Shown here: piece after piece, positions 52,383-61,317 of the stretch
Layout of the letters: the number at the start of each line of letters is the position of its first letter
Position numbering within the stretch: position 1 is the first letter of the stretch
Assembly: GCF_008180415.1 (NCBI RefSeq)
Contig: NZ_VTEI01000002.1
Location: forward strand, 206,518 to 270,517
Direction: 5' to 3'
From: Rossellomorea vietnamensis
Lineage (GTDB): Bacteria; Bacillota; Bacilli; Bacillales; Bacillaceae_B
DNA: 64,000 nucleotides
Made by a program: the position numbers and the translations under genes
Notes under the pieces: generated by a model
Databases searched by the model: none
What the model saw: only the letters and a program-made list of their open reading frames with translations
What the model was told of the DNA's origin: nothing

Positions 52383-52644
52383 AAGGATTTTTAGTTTTGT
52401 ACTTAGTTATTGAAAGTGAAGACAGCTGTCTCAGTTTAACTTTAGAAACAGTCATGGCAATGAGGCATTAAAATGATACTTCTTCACCATTCTCTATAAT
52501 AATGGCTTTGGTTTTCTTGCACTCAGCAAATGAGAGGCTAATTCGTTATAGTAACCATTCTTGTCTACAAAAGGGTTGCTTTCTGTGCTTTCAACTGACA
52601 AACTTAAGGAACAGGATTAAAAAGACAGAAATGAAGGTGAAATC

Positions 52645-53025
52645 ATGATTGAAGTACGTACATCCAAAGTTAGTGACGGAGATTTAAATAGAGGGGTATT
52701 TGCAACCCGTGATATTAAAAAGGGAGAATTAATTCACGAAGCTCCGGTACTTCCATATCCGAATAAGGAACATGAAATGATCGAGAAAACTCTTTTGGCT
52801 GACTATGCCTTTGAATATGGCATAAATCATACAGCTCTGCTGCTGGGTTACGGCATGTTGTTTAATCATTCCTACAAACCCAACGGCACCTATGAAATCA
52901 ATTTTGATAATCACACGTTTGATTTTTATGCCTATCGTGATATCAAGGCAGACGAAGAAATCTTTATTAATTATAATGGTGATGAAGAAGACCAAGAGCT
53001 TCTCTGGTTTGATAAGGAAGAGTAA
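52645..53025 (+). CDS. SET-domain protein
   Basis: 126 residues. NRGVFATRDIKKGELIHEAP, then FNHSYKPNGTYEINFDN (the NHS motif) and YRDIKADEEIFINYNGDEED (the ELxxxY-like end) form a minimal SET lysine-methyltransferase fold without pre- or post-SET parts. In bacteria the targets are mostly unknown. Start preceded by AAGGTG. Confidence 0.82.
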   Translation: MIEVRTSKVSDGDLNRGVFATRDIKKGELIHEAPVLPYPNKEHEMIEKTLLADYAFEYGINHTALLLGYGMLFNHSYKPNGTYEINFDNHTFDFYAYRDIKADEEIFINYNGDEEDQELLWFDKEE

Positions 53026-53052
53026 ACAAATCCGTCAGAAAAACTACAAATT

Positions 53053-53084
53053 GGAAGCTTCCTGAAATGGGGAGCTTTCTTTTT
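53053..53084 (+). terminator. Terminator after the SET gene
   Basis: GGAAGCTTCC pairs with GGGAGCTTTC with two G-T pairs, then CTTTTT, 30 bp past the stop and just before the VanZ-like start. Confidence 0.7.
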
Positions 53085-53097
53085 ACATGGAGGTACC

Positions 53098-53676
53098 ATG
53101 AGAACCAGTTTGATTCTTTCACAGATTTTATTTTTTATTTTATCTCCCATTTGGCTGAAGCTGACGAACTATCTGCATCCCATCGTATTAGCCATCGTCT
53201 GGCTCTGCTACACCTTCCTGGCTGTTTATTTAATCTGTCTGGTAAAGGGAGTTGTAATTTCTTTCCGAAAAGATTGGCTTCATACATTAACAGGCTTATA
53301 TAGTTGCAGTTTACTAGTCTTATTATTCTTAAGGCCCAATAACCAGGAATATAATCAAGCGAATTTTACTCCTTTTGAAACAATCTCCTTTTACTTCTCA
53401 GGAAAGGTAGAATTTCTTGTCGCCTTTTATAACCTGGGAGCCAACATTGCCCTTTTTATCCCTTTTGGAGTGTATTATCGCTATATCAACGGGAAACACG
53501 AAGCAGGAAAGCTTGCAGCTTTGGCAGCTCTGGGTATAAGTATGATCGAAGGAGGGCAATTTCTAACACGCCGCGGCAGTTTAGATATTGATGACTTCCT
53601 TCTGAATATAGCCGGTGTGCTTATGGGTTATCTTCTGTTTCCCCTGTTTCAAAAAGTGTTTACTATAAAAAACTAA
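53098..53676 (+). CDS. VanZ-family membrane protein
   Basis: 192 residues with five membrane segments; YNLGANIALFIPFGVYYRYI and SMIEGGQFLTRRGSLDIDDF LLNIAGV are the VanZ-family motifs. VanZ lowers susceptibility to teicoplanin; most members are of unknown role. GGAGG stands 4 bases before the ATG. Confidence 0.85.
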   Translation: MRTSLILSQILFFILSPIWLKLTNYLHPIVLAIVWLCYTFLAVYLICLVKGVVISFRKDWLHTLTGLYSCSLLVLLFLRPNNQEYNQANFTPFETISFYFSGKVEFLVAFYNLGANIALFIPFGVYYRYINGKHEAGKLAALAALGISMIEGGQFLTRRGSLDIDDFLLNIAGVLMGYLLFPLFQKVFTIKN

Positions 53677-53686
53677 AGTTTATTAT

Positions 53687-54151
53687 TCAGCGTTGATCAT
53701 GAACTATTTTTAATCTTTTTATAGAAATATATAATCCTTCGGGAAGAAGGATGATCAGCATTAGCACGATGAATACTGATAATGTCTTATTTTCATCTAC
53801 TGGCTCTCGTTCCATGTACTTATTTTCCCTGAGAGCCTTTTGATATGTTCCGCTCTGCATCTCAACCGCGATAGCCTCCTCTGTGCTTACGTTAGTTATT
53901 GAAAAATACTTTGTACCTACACTGAACTCGTTTGAAAAGTTGCCGGGAAGTTCCTGCATGTCTGAATATGCTGTCACCTCGCCTATTTCTTTTTCAACAT
54001 CTGTTACAGTTTCATCGGTCATCAGATACACATAGTCATTCCATACAACAAATGAGAACGCCCATGAAGTGGCCATCGCTTTGAATGGACTAAGGAGAAC
54101 AAACAAAATTATTCCTATCCCATAAAAACATCTTCTGTACATAACAGTCAT
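53687..54151 (-). CDS. Exported or membrane-anchored hypothetical protein
   Basis: 154 residues: N-terminal signal-like segment (YGIGIILFVLLSPFKAMA), a ~95-residue outer beta-rich domain, and a C-terminal membrane span (LSVFIVLMLIILLPEGLYIS) with a basic tail. Family not recognised. Confidence 0.55.
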   Translation of the reverse strand: MTVMYRRCFYGIGIILFVLLSPFKAMATSWAFSFVVWNDYVYLMTDETVTDVEKEIGEVTAYSDMQELPGNFSNEFSVGTKYFSITNVSTEEAIAVEMQSGTYQKALRENKYMEREPVDENKTLSVFIVLMLIILLPEGLYISIKRLKIVHDQR

Positions 54152-54176
54152 CCCTCCTTTTCAAGTCTTTTCAGGT

Positions 54177-54575
54177 GGCTGTTTTAAAACTAATGGATTT
54201 CCGCTCCAGGCGGACGACTCCGCGGGGCGGGCGGTGAGCCTCCTCGGCTGCGCCTGCGGGGTCTCACCTGTCCCGCTAGTCCCGCAGGAGGTCGTACGCC
54301 TTCCGCTTCAATCCTCCTATGTAAAGGGGGATGAGGATAAAATATCATTCTAAATCAGCAATGATTTTTTAAAACAGCCTATTAAATAGACTGTTATAAA
54401 AAATAATATTTACTTTCAAAAATATCCCAGGAGCAGGATCTCCTCGGATAATATGTTTTTCACTCAAACCGGGGGAGCTGCTCATTTCTTTTTGTTCACC
54501 AGAATATTTTATGTGATTTATAACGTTATCTTACTAAGTTTATATAAAACAGCAACAAAGTTTACGAATAGAGCT
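54177..54575. mobile_element. Composite MITE-like element (399 bp)
   Basis: The left module 54177-54379 has ends GGCTGTTTTAAAAC and TTTTAAAACAGCC around a GC-rich block (GGATTTCCGCTCCAGGCGGA, CCCGCTAGTCCCGCAGGAGG); the right module 54389-54575 is a standard MITE copy ending AACAAAGTTTACGAATAGAG then CT. The outer flanks of the pair, TTTCAGGT and TTTCAGAT, match at 7 of 8, whereas the inner flanks do not, so both seem to have inserted together. It fills the 54152-54832 gap with the palindrome below. Confidence 0.75.
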
Positions 54576-54637
54576 TTTCAGATTTGACGAAATCTCTGAG
54601 AAAAGGTTTCTGTTCGTACATACTTAATTTCTTTAAA

Positions 54638-54668
54638 ACAAAGAGAGGGACTGTCCCTCTTAGTACTT
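54638..54668. repeat. GGGAC/GTCCC palindrome
   Basis: AAAGAGAGGGAC and GTCCCTCTTAGT form a hairpin around two bases. Similar to 46190-46226. Confidence 0.65.
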
Positions 54669-54832
54669 TAATGGAATAAAGGAATCATCACGAAAAAAAC
54701 GAATCCATGCTCATGAATCCGCCTCTTCACTATTATTTTTCCACCATCCGTGTTTTTATCTTGATTTAATCACTGTACTTATCACCCTTAATCCACCCTG
54801 CCCTGCTGTAACCTGGTTATGTCACAAACTTT

Positions 54833-55594
54833 CTACTTTCTCATTACCAACTCTCTAAATGCCTTGTCCACTGACTCTGAAGAACTACCTTGACGTACCT
54901 TGAACTGGGGTAGTTCTTCTGAAAGTTCTCTCATATATACTTCTATAAATGGGAATAGACAGCCGGCAGTTGCTTCTACTTTCTGTTCACCGCTTTTCTT
55001 CAACTCCACTACTCTCTGAATTTCCTCTTTTATCTTTTGATCATGCACCATCTGGTGAATAAGATCGTTGAACGGAACAGGCGGGAAGGACTTTTGTTCT
55101 TTAATCCATAAGCAGCAAAGAATCCCTCTCAGTAAATGAAGAGTCAATTTGACCGATTTAACGGAATCTCTCTGCCACTTCTGCCAATTTGTTTTTGACA
55201 TATTAAGATAATGATGATAACAAGAAGAGGGAGAAAAAATCTCCTTCTGCAATGGAAAGATCTTCGTACAAAAGTACTTGTCCGCGATGAGCCTGTCTTC
55301 TGTCTGCAGCCATTCCAGCATGGACGGGTTGGATTTTTTCAACAGCACCATGGCTTTCTTGAGGTCCCAGCCGCTTAATTCCAGCTCCTTTCCAGCCTTC
55401 GATTCAATGACATCCCTTTTTTTGTCCAGAGATAGATACCATTTTAATGGATGCTTGTAAATGAACCGAATATCAAAATCACTGTCTGGCGAGGAAAAGC
55501 CCCATGCCCTGCTCCCTGCTTGTACAGCAAACAGGATCTCAACTTCATGCTCCTGTTCTAGTTTATTTAGCTCCGCCAGAATATGCACCTTCAT
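54833..55594 (-). CDS. Nucleotidyltransferase-domain protein (YcgL-like)
   Basis: 253 residues. QAGSRAWGFSSPDSDFDIRF holds the pol-beta-type GS (27-28) and D-x-D (D39, D41) metal motif, and the rest is helical (WLQTEDRLIADKYFCTKIFP). B. subtilis YcgL is similar. Substrate unknown. Its start lies 9 bp after the upstream M20 gene's stop, so the two are probably co-transcribed. Confidence 0.82.
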   Translation of the reverse strand: MKVHILAELNKLEQEHEVEILFAVQAGSRAWGFSSPDSDFDIRFIYKHPLKWYLSLDKKRDVIESKAGKELELSGWDLKKAMVLLKKSNPSMLEWLQTEDRLIADKYFCTKIFPLQKEIFSPSSCYHHYLNMSKTNWQKWQRDSVKSVKLTLHLLRGILCCLWIKEQKSFPPVPFNDLIHQMVHDQKIKEEIQRVVELKKSGEQKVEATAGCLFPFIEVYMRELSEELPQFKVRQGSSSESVDKAFRELVMRK

Positions 55595-55603
55595 AAACTC
55601 ACC

Positions 55604-56737
55604 TTATTCTGAAAGATTTTCAATCACTTTTGCCAAAAGAAGTGTTCTCTCAGCAAGAGAAGAGATTTCAAGATATTCCTTATCACTATGGGCATTGCCC
55701 CCTACTGGTCCCATCCCATCGATGGTCGCAATCCCGGCAGCCGAGGTGAAGGAAGCATCCGAACCTCCGCCTGTAGAGGTATCGGTGATTTCGATTCCCA
55801 TCTCTTCACCCACTAGCATGATTTTTCTCAGAAGCTGTCTGTTCCGCTTATTCTTTTCCATAGGAGGTCTGTTGATTTCGCCTTCAAGAGTGATCTCGGT
55901 ACCTGGAACATCTGTCCTGGAACAGATCTTTTCCATTTTTTCTTCGACCCTCAAACCTTGATCTGTTTCTGCAATTCTGATCTCCATCTGAGCACTGGCA
56001 TGATCGGATACCGTGTTGACAGAAGAGCCTCCCTCAATCAGGCCGACATTGACACTGATACCATTTTCGTGATCGTTCAATTCATGCATCTGGATGACTT
56101 TATGCGCCAGCTCTTCAATAGCACTTCTCCCTTTTTCCGGTTCAATACCCGAGTGGGCCGCTCTTCCGATGACATTAAGGGTATAATTGCCTTTTCCTCT
56201 CCGTGATGAAACGAGTGAACCATCTTTTCTGGCCGGCTCCATAATGAGTGCATATTTTTTTCCTTCTGCTGCATTTATGATTAATTCTTTAGATGAAGGC
56301 GACCCAATTTCCTCATCACTATTCAAAATAATTTGAACGTTTTTGTAGTGTGGTGAACCTTCTTTTATTAATGCTTTCATTGCATATAGGAGAGTAACCA
56401 GGCTGGACTTCATATCAATGACTCCCGGCCCATAAGCTATGTTCCCGTTTCTTCTGAACGGCCTCTCCTCAGCCGTACCAAATGGGAAAACGGTATCCAT
56501 GTGGGCAATGGCAAGGATCTCCGGTTCATCTGCTTTCTTGTGTTGAATGATTAAATGGTTTCCATATTCTCTTTGAGGAACCTCATGAATCATAAACCCG
56601 ATTTTTTCATACTCAGCCTTCAATCGATTTCCAACCATGTCGACTCCCGCTTTGTTTACAGAGCCGCTGTCGATATTGACCAGCTCTTCTATCAGATTCA
56701 GCATTTCATCTTGTTTAAACTGTATATATTCTTTCAC
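55604..56737 (-). CDS. M20-family metallopeptidase
   Basis: 377 residues. Zinc ligands appear as AIAHMDTVFPFG (H79, D81 catalytic), GPGVIDMKSS (D108), NSDEEIGSPS (E142-E143), EPAR near 178 and GGNAHSDKEY near 350. A dimerisation domain lies at ~190-290. Resembles glutamate carboxypeptidase / ArgE-DapE-like enzymes. Confidence 0.87.
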   Translation of the reverse strand: MKEYIQFKQDEMLNLIEELVNIDSGSVNKAGVDMVGNRLKAEYEKIGFMIHEVPQREYGNHLIIQHKKADEPEILAIAHMDTVFPFGTAEERPFRRNGNIAYGPGVIDMKSSLVTLLYAMKALIKEGSPHYKNVQIILNSDEEIGSPSSKELIINAAEGKKYALIMEPARKDGSLVSSRRGKGNYTLNVIGRAAHSGIEPEKGRSAIEELAHKVIQMHELNDHENGISVNVGLIEGGSSVNTVSDHASAQMEIRIAETDQGLRVEEKMEKICSRTDVPGTEITLEGEINRPPMEKNKRNRQLLRKIMLVGEEMGIEITDTSTGGGSDASFTSAAGIATIDGMGPVGGNAHSDKEYLEISSLAERTLLLAKVIENLSE

Positions 56738-56858
56738 CTTTGTTCTCTCCCAGCTTTCTTCACGACTCTTTTACGAACGTTTTTTCAATTACTTACCATT
56801 ATACCATTTAGTTAAAGAAAGGTTGGATTTCCAGTTATAAGAATATATTCGATGAAAC

Positions 56859-56895
56859 CCGCAAGCATGCGGACAGCCGGCAGTTGGGCCGGCTG
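56859..56895 (-). terminator. Hairpin pair, likely former terminator of the M24 gene
   Basis: CAGCCGGC/GCCGGCTG (874-895) and CCGCA/TGCGG (859-872) lie just past the MITE copy that abuts the M24 peptidase stop. Before insertion they would have been about 10-15 bp from the stop. Confidence 0.55.
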
Positions 56896-56909
56896 CACTT
56901 TTAACGTAT

Positions 56910-57070
56910 GGGTGGTTTCGCATAAATTGTTGCTTTCGGATATCCCCGAATATTAGGGGGGCTCTCGAGTCAGGGAGAACAGCTCTTTTCACTATCAAAG
57001 GATTATTGGAGTGTTTTATGGTCGATTTCGTAACTAATTTCAAATAGCAACAAAGTTTACGAAAAGAGCC
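56910..57070. mobile_element. MITE-like element at a stop codon, perfect duplication
   Basis: 161 bp: left GGGTGGTTTCGCATAAATTG, right read outward GGCTCTTTTCGTAAACTTTG. Flanks TAACGTAT (56902-56909 and 57071-57078) are identical. The last base of the element is part of the M24 gene's stop codon. Confidence 0.92.
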
Positions 57071-58317
57071 TAACGTATAAGGTAAAACTCTTTTTGCCGT
57101 TTTGCCAGATAAACGACTCTTCCATCAATAAAGGAGATAGGTTCCTCCAGGAAAATCGGCACTTCTTGGTTCCACTCGGTGATAAACTTCCGGATATTAA
57201 ACTCTAAAGCATAGCAAGTATTGTTCCTGATAAGCAGATCTCCCCGGCCGGGTATTTCTTCCTGCTTGTCGTACAAACCGATCCATGGACCTGCTCCATG
57301 GCAATGGACACCAAGAGGATGTGAATACAGCATAGCATTGATATTATTTTCTCTGCTTACTCTCATACTATCTGCGAAAACCTGGTTCCCGCTTCTTCCT
57401 TCACTTATAGACGCGGACACTATGTCTTCAAACTTCAAAGCTTCTTCCAAGGCTGCTGTCAAGCTGTTCGGGACTGTTTCTTCTCCCTTCTTCAGCACAT
57501 ATGCCAGCTGCTGTGTATCTGTAGCCAGCCCCAGGTAGTGAATGCCGAAATCCAAATGGACAATGTCACCAGGCATAATGATGGTATTCTCCAATCTGTC
57601 TGTCCCTGCTCCTTCTCTTTGAATATCAACTGTCGGATAAAAGGAAGTTTGAAGTCCTAAGTCCAATACTTTTTGCCGGATCCAGTCTACTGCAACTTCC
57701 GTAGAAGTCACGCCTGGATGGATTACCCTATTTGACAGTGTTTCTTCCGCAATCTCCCTGGCCACCTCACAAATGTGCGGATATGCAGCCAGTTCAAGGG
57801 AACTTCTTGTTTGAAGCCAGTCCACCAATAGCGGTTCAGAGCTGACAAATTTTTCTTTCCCCACCTGGGCTGCTCTCAGCAACTCGTCGAAAGTATTTAC
57901 TGTCAGACCGTCACTTACAGAATGAAGAGAGCCTGCATTCACAGCGATTTTTTTAGGAGCTCTTCTATGGATGAGTCGTGCTGCGCACTGCCATTGAGTT
58001 TCTGTTTTATCTTCCCAGACATTTTGATAGAAAGGCTCCAATGCAGGATTGGCATTTAATACGAAGCGCTGAACCCTTCCTTCATCATCCTTGCAAAATA
58101 TAAAAATCGTAAGCCTTCTTGAACTGTCGACAGCTGAAGGGAAAAAAGTATGAATTACAGGATCTTCATTATATTCACGTCCAATGGTGATCCACATATC
58201 GATTTCATGTTCGTTCATGATAGCCGGCAGAATAGTATGTAATCGTTCCTTTAGAACTCTATCCCTGAATTCATCTCTTTCTTTTAATCGCAGAATTCTT
58301 GAAAATGCTTCTTTCAT
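57070..58317 (-). CDS. M24-family metallopeptidase (Xaa-Pro peptidase-like)
   Basis: 415 residues. The pita-bread fold's metal ligands are HLDFGIHYLGLATDTQQLAY (D256, D267), HPLGVHCHGAG (H338), LEFN (E372) and LEEPISF (E391-E392). An N-terminal ~160-residue domain resembles creatinase/prolidase. It ends ...EFYLIR with a TAG formed at the MITE junction (TAA without it). Confidence 0.87.
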   Translation of the reverse strand: MKEAFSRILRLKERDEFRDRVLKERLHTILPAIMNEHEIDMWITIGREYNEDPVIHTFFPSAVDSSRRLTIFIFCKDDEGRVQRFVLNANPALEPFYQNVWEDKTETQWQCAARLIHRRAPKKIAVNAGSLHSVSDGLTVNTFDELLRAAQVGKEKFVSSEPLLVDWLQTRSSLELAAYPHICEVAREIAEETLSNRVIHPGVTSTEVAVDWIRQKVLDLGLQTSFYPTVDIQREGAGTDRLENTIIMPGDIVHLDFGIHYLGLATDTQQLAYVLKKGEETVPNSLTAALEEALKFEDIVSASISEGRSGNQVFADSMRVSRENNINAMLYSHPLGVHCHGAGPWIGLYDKQEEIPGRGDLLIRNNTCYALEFNIRKFITEWNQEVPIFLEEPISFIDGRVVYLAKRQKEFYLIR

Positions 58318-58478
58318 CTACACGCCCCCCTTTTTGTATACTCTTCGCTGTATTATACGCTGTTTCCTTTTTTTACTGCTCTAAGTGATGTTCAACCAGA
58401 TTCCTCCCTCCCTTCAAGTACATCCCTATAAGGGGTTGCTGAGGAACTGAGACCGCTGAAAAAGACCACATAAAAGTT

Positions 58479-58520
58479 AAAAAGGCAGAATCGCTCAATA
58501 AAGAGTAATTCTGTCTTTTT
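58479..58520. terminator. Hairpin with T tract
   Basis: AAAAAGGCAGAAT (479-491) pairs with ATTCTGTCTTTTT (508-520), one mismatch, with flanking A and T runs. It lies upstream of the M24 gene and downstream of the antiporter on the minus strand. Confidence 0.6.
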
Positions 58521-58538
58521 CACTTGGGATTTTATGGT

Positions 58539-58729
58539 GGCTCTTTTCGTAAACTTTGTTGCTATTTAATACTAATTCCGAAAAATATCATCTCAAAAAA
58601 GGAAAAAATATGGTAATATCGAAATAAAAGAGCTACTCTTCCCCGATAAGAGATAAAAATTCTTAGTACCCGGGGAAAAAATCCGACACTTGGGATTTTT
58701 TCCAAAGAAACAATATATCCAAAACAGCC
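58539..58729. mobile_element. MITE-like element, reversed copy
   Basis: 191 bp: left GGCTCTTTTCGTAAACTTTG, right read outward GGCTGTTTTGGATATATTGT. Flanks TTTATGGT and TTTATGAA match at 6 of 8. Just after it, TGATTTCCATTCGAGG begins a trace of the second module. Confidence 0.88.
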
Positions 58730-58949
58730 TTTATGAAAGAATGCTGATTTCCATTCGAGGTACACGACTCCAATCAAGACTGAGAAAAAAGAATACTATC
58801 CGCTAATAAATCCAGATTCTTTACTAGAATCATCACTATTTTTGGGGAATTCCAATGACACATCAACAACCTCCTAGGATTGCAGTTGATTTATTCAATT
58901 AGCTCTTTATATTGCTATTTTTGCAAAGATTGCTCCTGGTGCGCTAGTA

Positions 58950-59450
58950 AGAGCCGACGGGCAGATGTTCCCAAGAGAAATAACGGAACATTTTTCTGCA
59001 ATTTGCAGATTCACCCTCATTTTAGAGTAGATAAGGGAAGTTTTTTCCCTTATCTAAAGGAAAGTGCCTAGTTTGCTAATTTTTGGAGGTATATAAGAGA
59101 AGTTTGTTCCTCTATTTAGGCTTTTTTCGGTTCTTTTTAGTAATTAAGGGAACTTTCTTCCTCTATTTTTTAAAAAAGCGGAAGCGACCTGGCAGAGTCG
59201 ACGGGCAAATGTTCCCAAGAAAAATAACGGAACATTTTTGCGCTATTTGCAGATTCACTCTCTTTTTTGAGTAAATAAGGGAAGCTTTTTCCCTAATTTA
59301 AAGGAAAGTTCCTATATTACTAGTAGTTGGAGGCCTATAAAGGAAATTCGTTCCTCTATTTAAGCTTTTTTCCGTTCTATTTAGTAATTAAGGGAAGTTT
59401 ATTCCCCTATTTTAAAAAGCGAAACTGCCCTGGTCAGCCCCGACAAACTA
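58950..59450. repeat. Tandem direct repeat, 2 x ~244 bp plus a partial third
   Basis: GACGGGCAGATGTTCCCAAG at 58956 recurs as GACGGGCAAATGTTCCCAAG at 59200, and a truncated third begins near 59443. Each unit contains hairpins such as TGTTCC...GGAACA and ATAAGGGAA...TTCCCTTAT. The only frames are short shadows. Fills most of the 58318-59478 gap with the MITE and hairpin. Confidence 0.8.
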
Positions 59451-59478
59451 TGATGTTCAGTTTGTATAAGAAACAGCA

Positions 59479-60669
59479 TCAACTGTTTTGTTTAGAAAAC
59501 CATCGTGATAACGGATAGACCAGGGGACTTTGGATGAGAAGAGATAGAACAATGGCACCGTAAGTCAACGACAAAATTGTATCCATCTGTCCTGCTTTTT
59601 CAGCTGCCAGCCCCAGCAGGAGTGCCACTGACATAGTCCCTTTGATTCCCGACCAGGTAATCAGGGAGATTTCATCCCATAAAAATTCCTGTCTCCATAA
59701 ACGAAACATCTTTAAAATCCCTGCAAGCACAATGAATCGGACTATGAGTGATAAACCAAAAATGATGAAAATGAAGCCGATGTTTTGGAAATCAATGTGT
59801 TTCATGAACTCAATTCCGATCAGTAAAAATAGAATGGACAAAATGCTGGGCTCGATAACTTCCCAAAAGGAGTCCAGGTAATTTCGAAGATCCTCTTCTT
59901 TATTGGTGGTATCTAATTTCCATGAAAGCATGGCACCTGCCGATACTGAAGCAAGCACTCCTGAAACACCAAGATGTTCGGCAAGATAAAAACTTCCATA
60001 AGCCAGGACAATGCTTAACATAACCTGATATTGCCGGTAATGAGTAAAATGAAGGACTTTGCTGACAGTCCAGCCAAAGACCATGCCGATAATCAGCCCT
60101 CCTGCAGAAACCAGCAGAAAGTCTCCCAGGGCAGAGGTAAGCTGAAATTGCTCACCAGAGATATAAAGATGAGCAATGACAGTAAATAGAACAACACTTG
60201 TCCCATCATTGAGCATCGACTCCCCTTCCACCACATCAGCTATTTTGGGACTATTGGAAGATCTCTTTAGGATTGACACGACTGACACGGGATCTGTCGG
60301 TGTCAATATAGAAGCAATTAATAAAGCTCCCATAAAAGATAATGAAACCAAGCCGACGAAATAAATAGAAACTCCTAAAATGAAAACAGTCAGCACCAAA
60401 CCGAGAGTACTCAGGACACTTATAACTCCAATATTCTTTCTTAAGCCCGCAGTTTTAAATTGATAGGCAGATATAAACAGCAGCGCCGGCAGAAATACAT
60501 TAAAAATCATATCTCTTGTAATAACTACAGAAGAATAGAAAGGTGTGAACGATAATCCGATTCCAATCAGGAGCAGAACCATCGGCACAGGAAAGTTTTT
60601 TTGCTTTTTATCGATAGTAAAAACAACATATCCAATAAATAATAATAGAAAAATATGAATGTAACCCAT
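59479..60669 (-). CDS. Na+/H+ antiporter (CPA1 family)
   Basis: 396 residues with about twelve membrane segments. The ND-type catalytic core is ILTPTDPVSVVSILKRSSNS, EGESMLNDGTSVVLFTVIAH (the two-helix crossing with D/E residues), and the SGIKGTMSVALLLGLAAEKA end helix, as in NhaK/NHE. ATG at 60669 has GGAGGTG 5 bases before it; the frame is open to 60723 without a site. Confidence 0.85.
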   Translation of the reverse strand: MGYIHIFLLLFIGYVVFTIDKKQKNFPVPMVLLLIGIGLSFTPFYSSVVITRDMIFNVFLPALLFISAYQFKTAGLRKNIGVISVLSTLGLVLTVFILGVSIYFVGLVSLSFMGALLIASILTPTDPVSVVSILKRSSNSPKIADVVEGESMLNDGTSVVLFTVIAHLYISGEQFQLTSALGDFLLVSAGGLIIGMVFGWTVSKVLHFTHYRQYQVMLSIVLAYGSFYLAEHLGVSGVLASVSAGAMLSWKLDTTNKEEDLRNYLDSFWEVIEPSILSILFLLIGIEFMKHIDFQNIGFIFIIFGLSLIVRFIVLAGILKMFRLWRQEFLWDEISLITWSGIKGTMSVALLLGLAAEKAGQMDTILSLTYGAIVLSLLIQSPLVYPLSRWFSKQNS

Positions 60670-60824
60670 GACTGCACCTCCAACAATTAATCTCTTCCTC
60701 TTCTTTTTCCTTCTCCACTCCACCTTAAACGGACTGCAAGGGCAGAGGACCTTTTTACTATGTTTATTTCAACAGCCTGCCGGGTAAATAAATTACTAAA
60801 ATAGTTGCAAGGAGGAATAAGGGT

Positions 60825-61073
60825 ATGAGACTAAGTTCAACTTTGATGTTAGGAGCTGCAGCAGGAGCAGGGCTTCTGATGCGCAAAAAAGAAAACCGAG
60901 TAAAAATCCAGAATATGATGGAAAGCGCAAAGCAAAAATGGGTGAACCGTGACAAGAAAGACTTTACAGTTGAAAAAGCAGGAAACCCTGATCCTGCTGA
61001 TGTTGAGGATAACAAAATGGTCAGTGAAGGTGCACAGACGTCGGTTCAATACTATAATTCCATTACACAATAG
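60825..61073 (+). CDS. Small YtxH-like protein
   Basis: 82 residues: N-terminal hydrophobic AAAGAGLLMRKKE and a hydrophilic tail with QNMMESAKQKWVNRDKK. AAGGAGG precedes the ATG. Resembles YtxH-type stress proteins loosely. Confidence 0.5.
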   Translation: MRLSSTLMLGAAAGAGLLMRKKENRVKIQNMMESAKQKWVNRDKKDFTVEKAGNPDPADVEDNKMVSEGAQTSVQYYNSITQ

Positions 61074-61271
61074 ACCTCTTAGAAAATAGAAAAGGGATCG
61101 TTCATTTATAAAGATCCTTGAGCTTGGTTTAAAGTTCTTTAAAAGGGACTTATAATCCAAGTTTTTTTTGTGTGTTTGCAAGGGAAAAGAATTCTACGCT
61201 GAATCGGAAGTTCCTTCAGATGGGAAGCACTTTTCATTCTGAAAGAACTGTCAGCTTTACTTTTCTGCTCA

Positions 61272-61307
61272 ATGAAAAAGGGTCTTACCATAAACTCTGT
61301 AAGACCC
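61272..61307 (-). terminator. Terminator of the oxidoreductase gene
   Basis: GGGTCTTAC (280-288) and GTAAGACCC (299-307) form a perfect 9-bp stem, with CTTTTTC after it on the minus strand, 11 bp past the stop. Confidence 0.88.
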
Positions 61308-61317
61308 TCTCCTCATG

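Noticed and set aside
58880..59518. ORFs of 63 codons in the 244-bp repeats
   Set aside because: Repeated low-complexity reading of hairpin-rich DNA; three similar frames occur by duplication, without conserved starts or sites.
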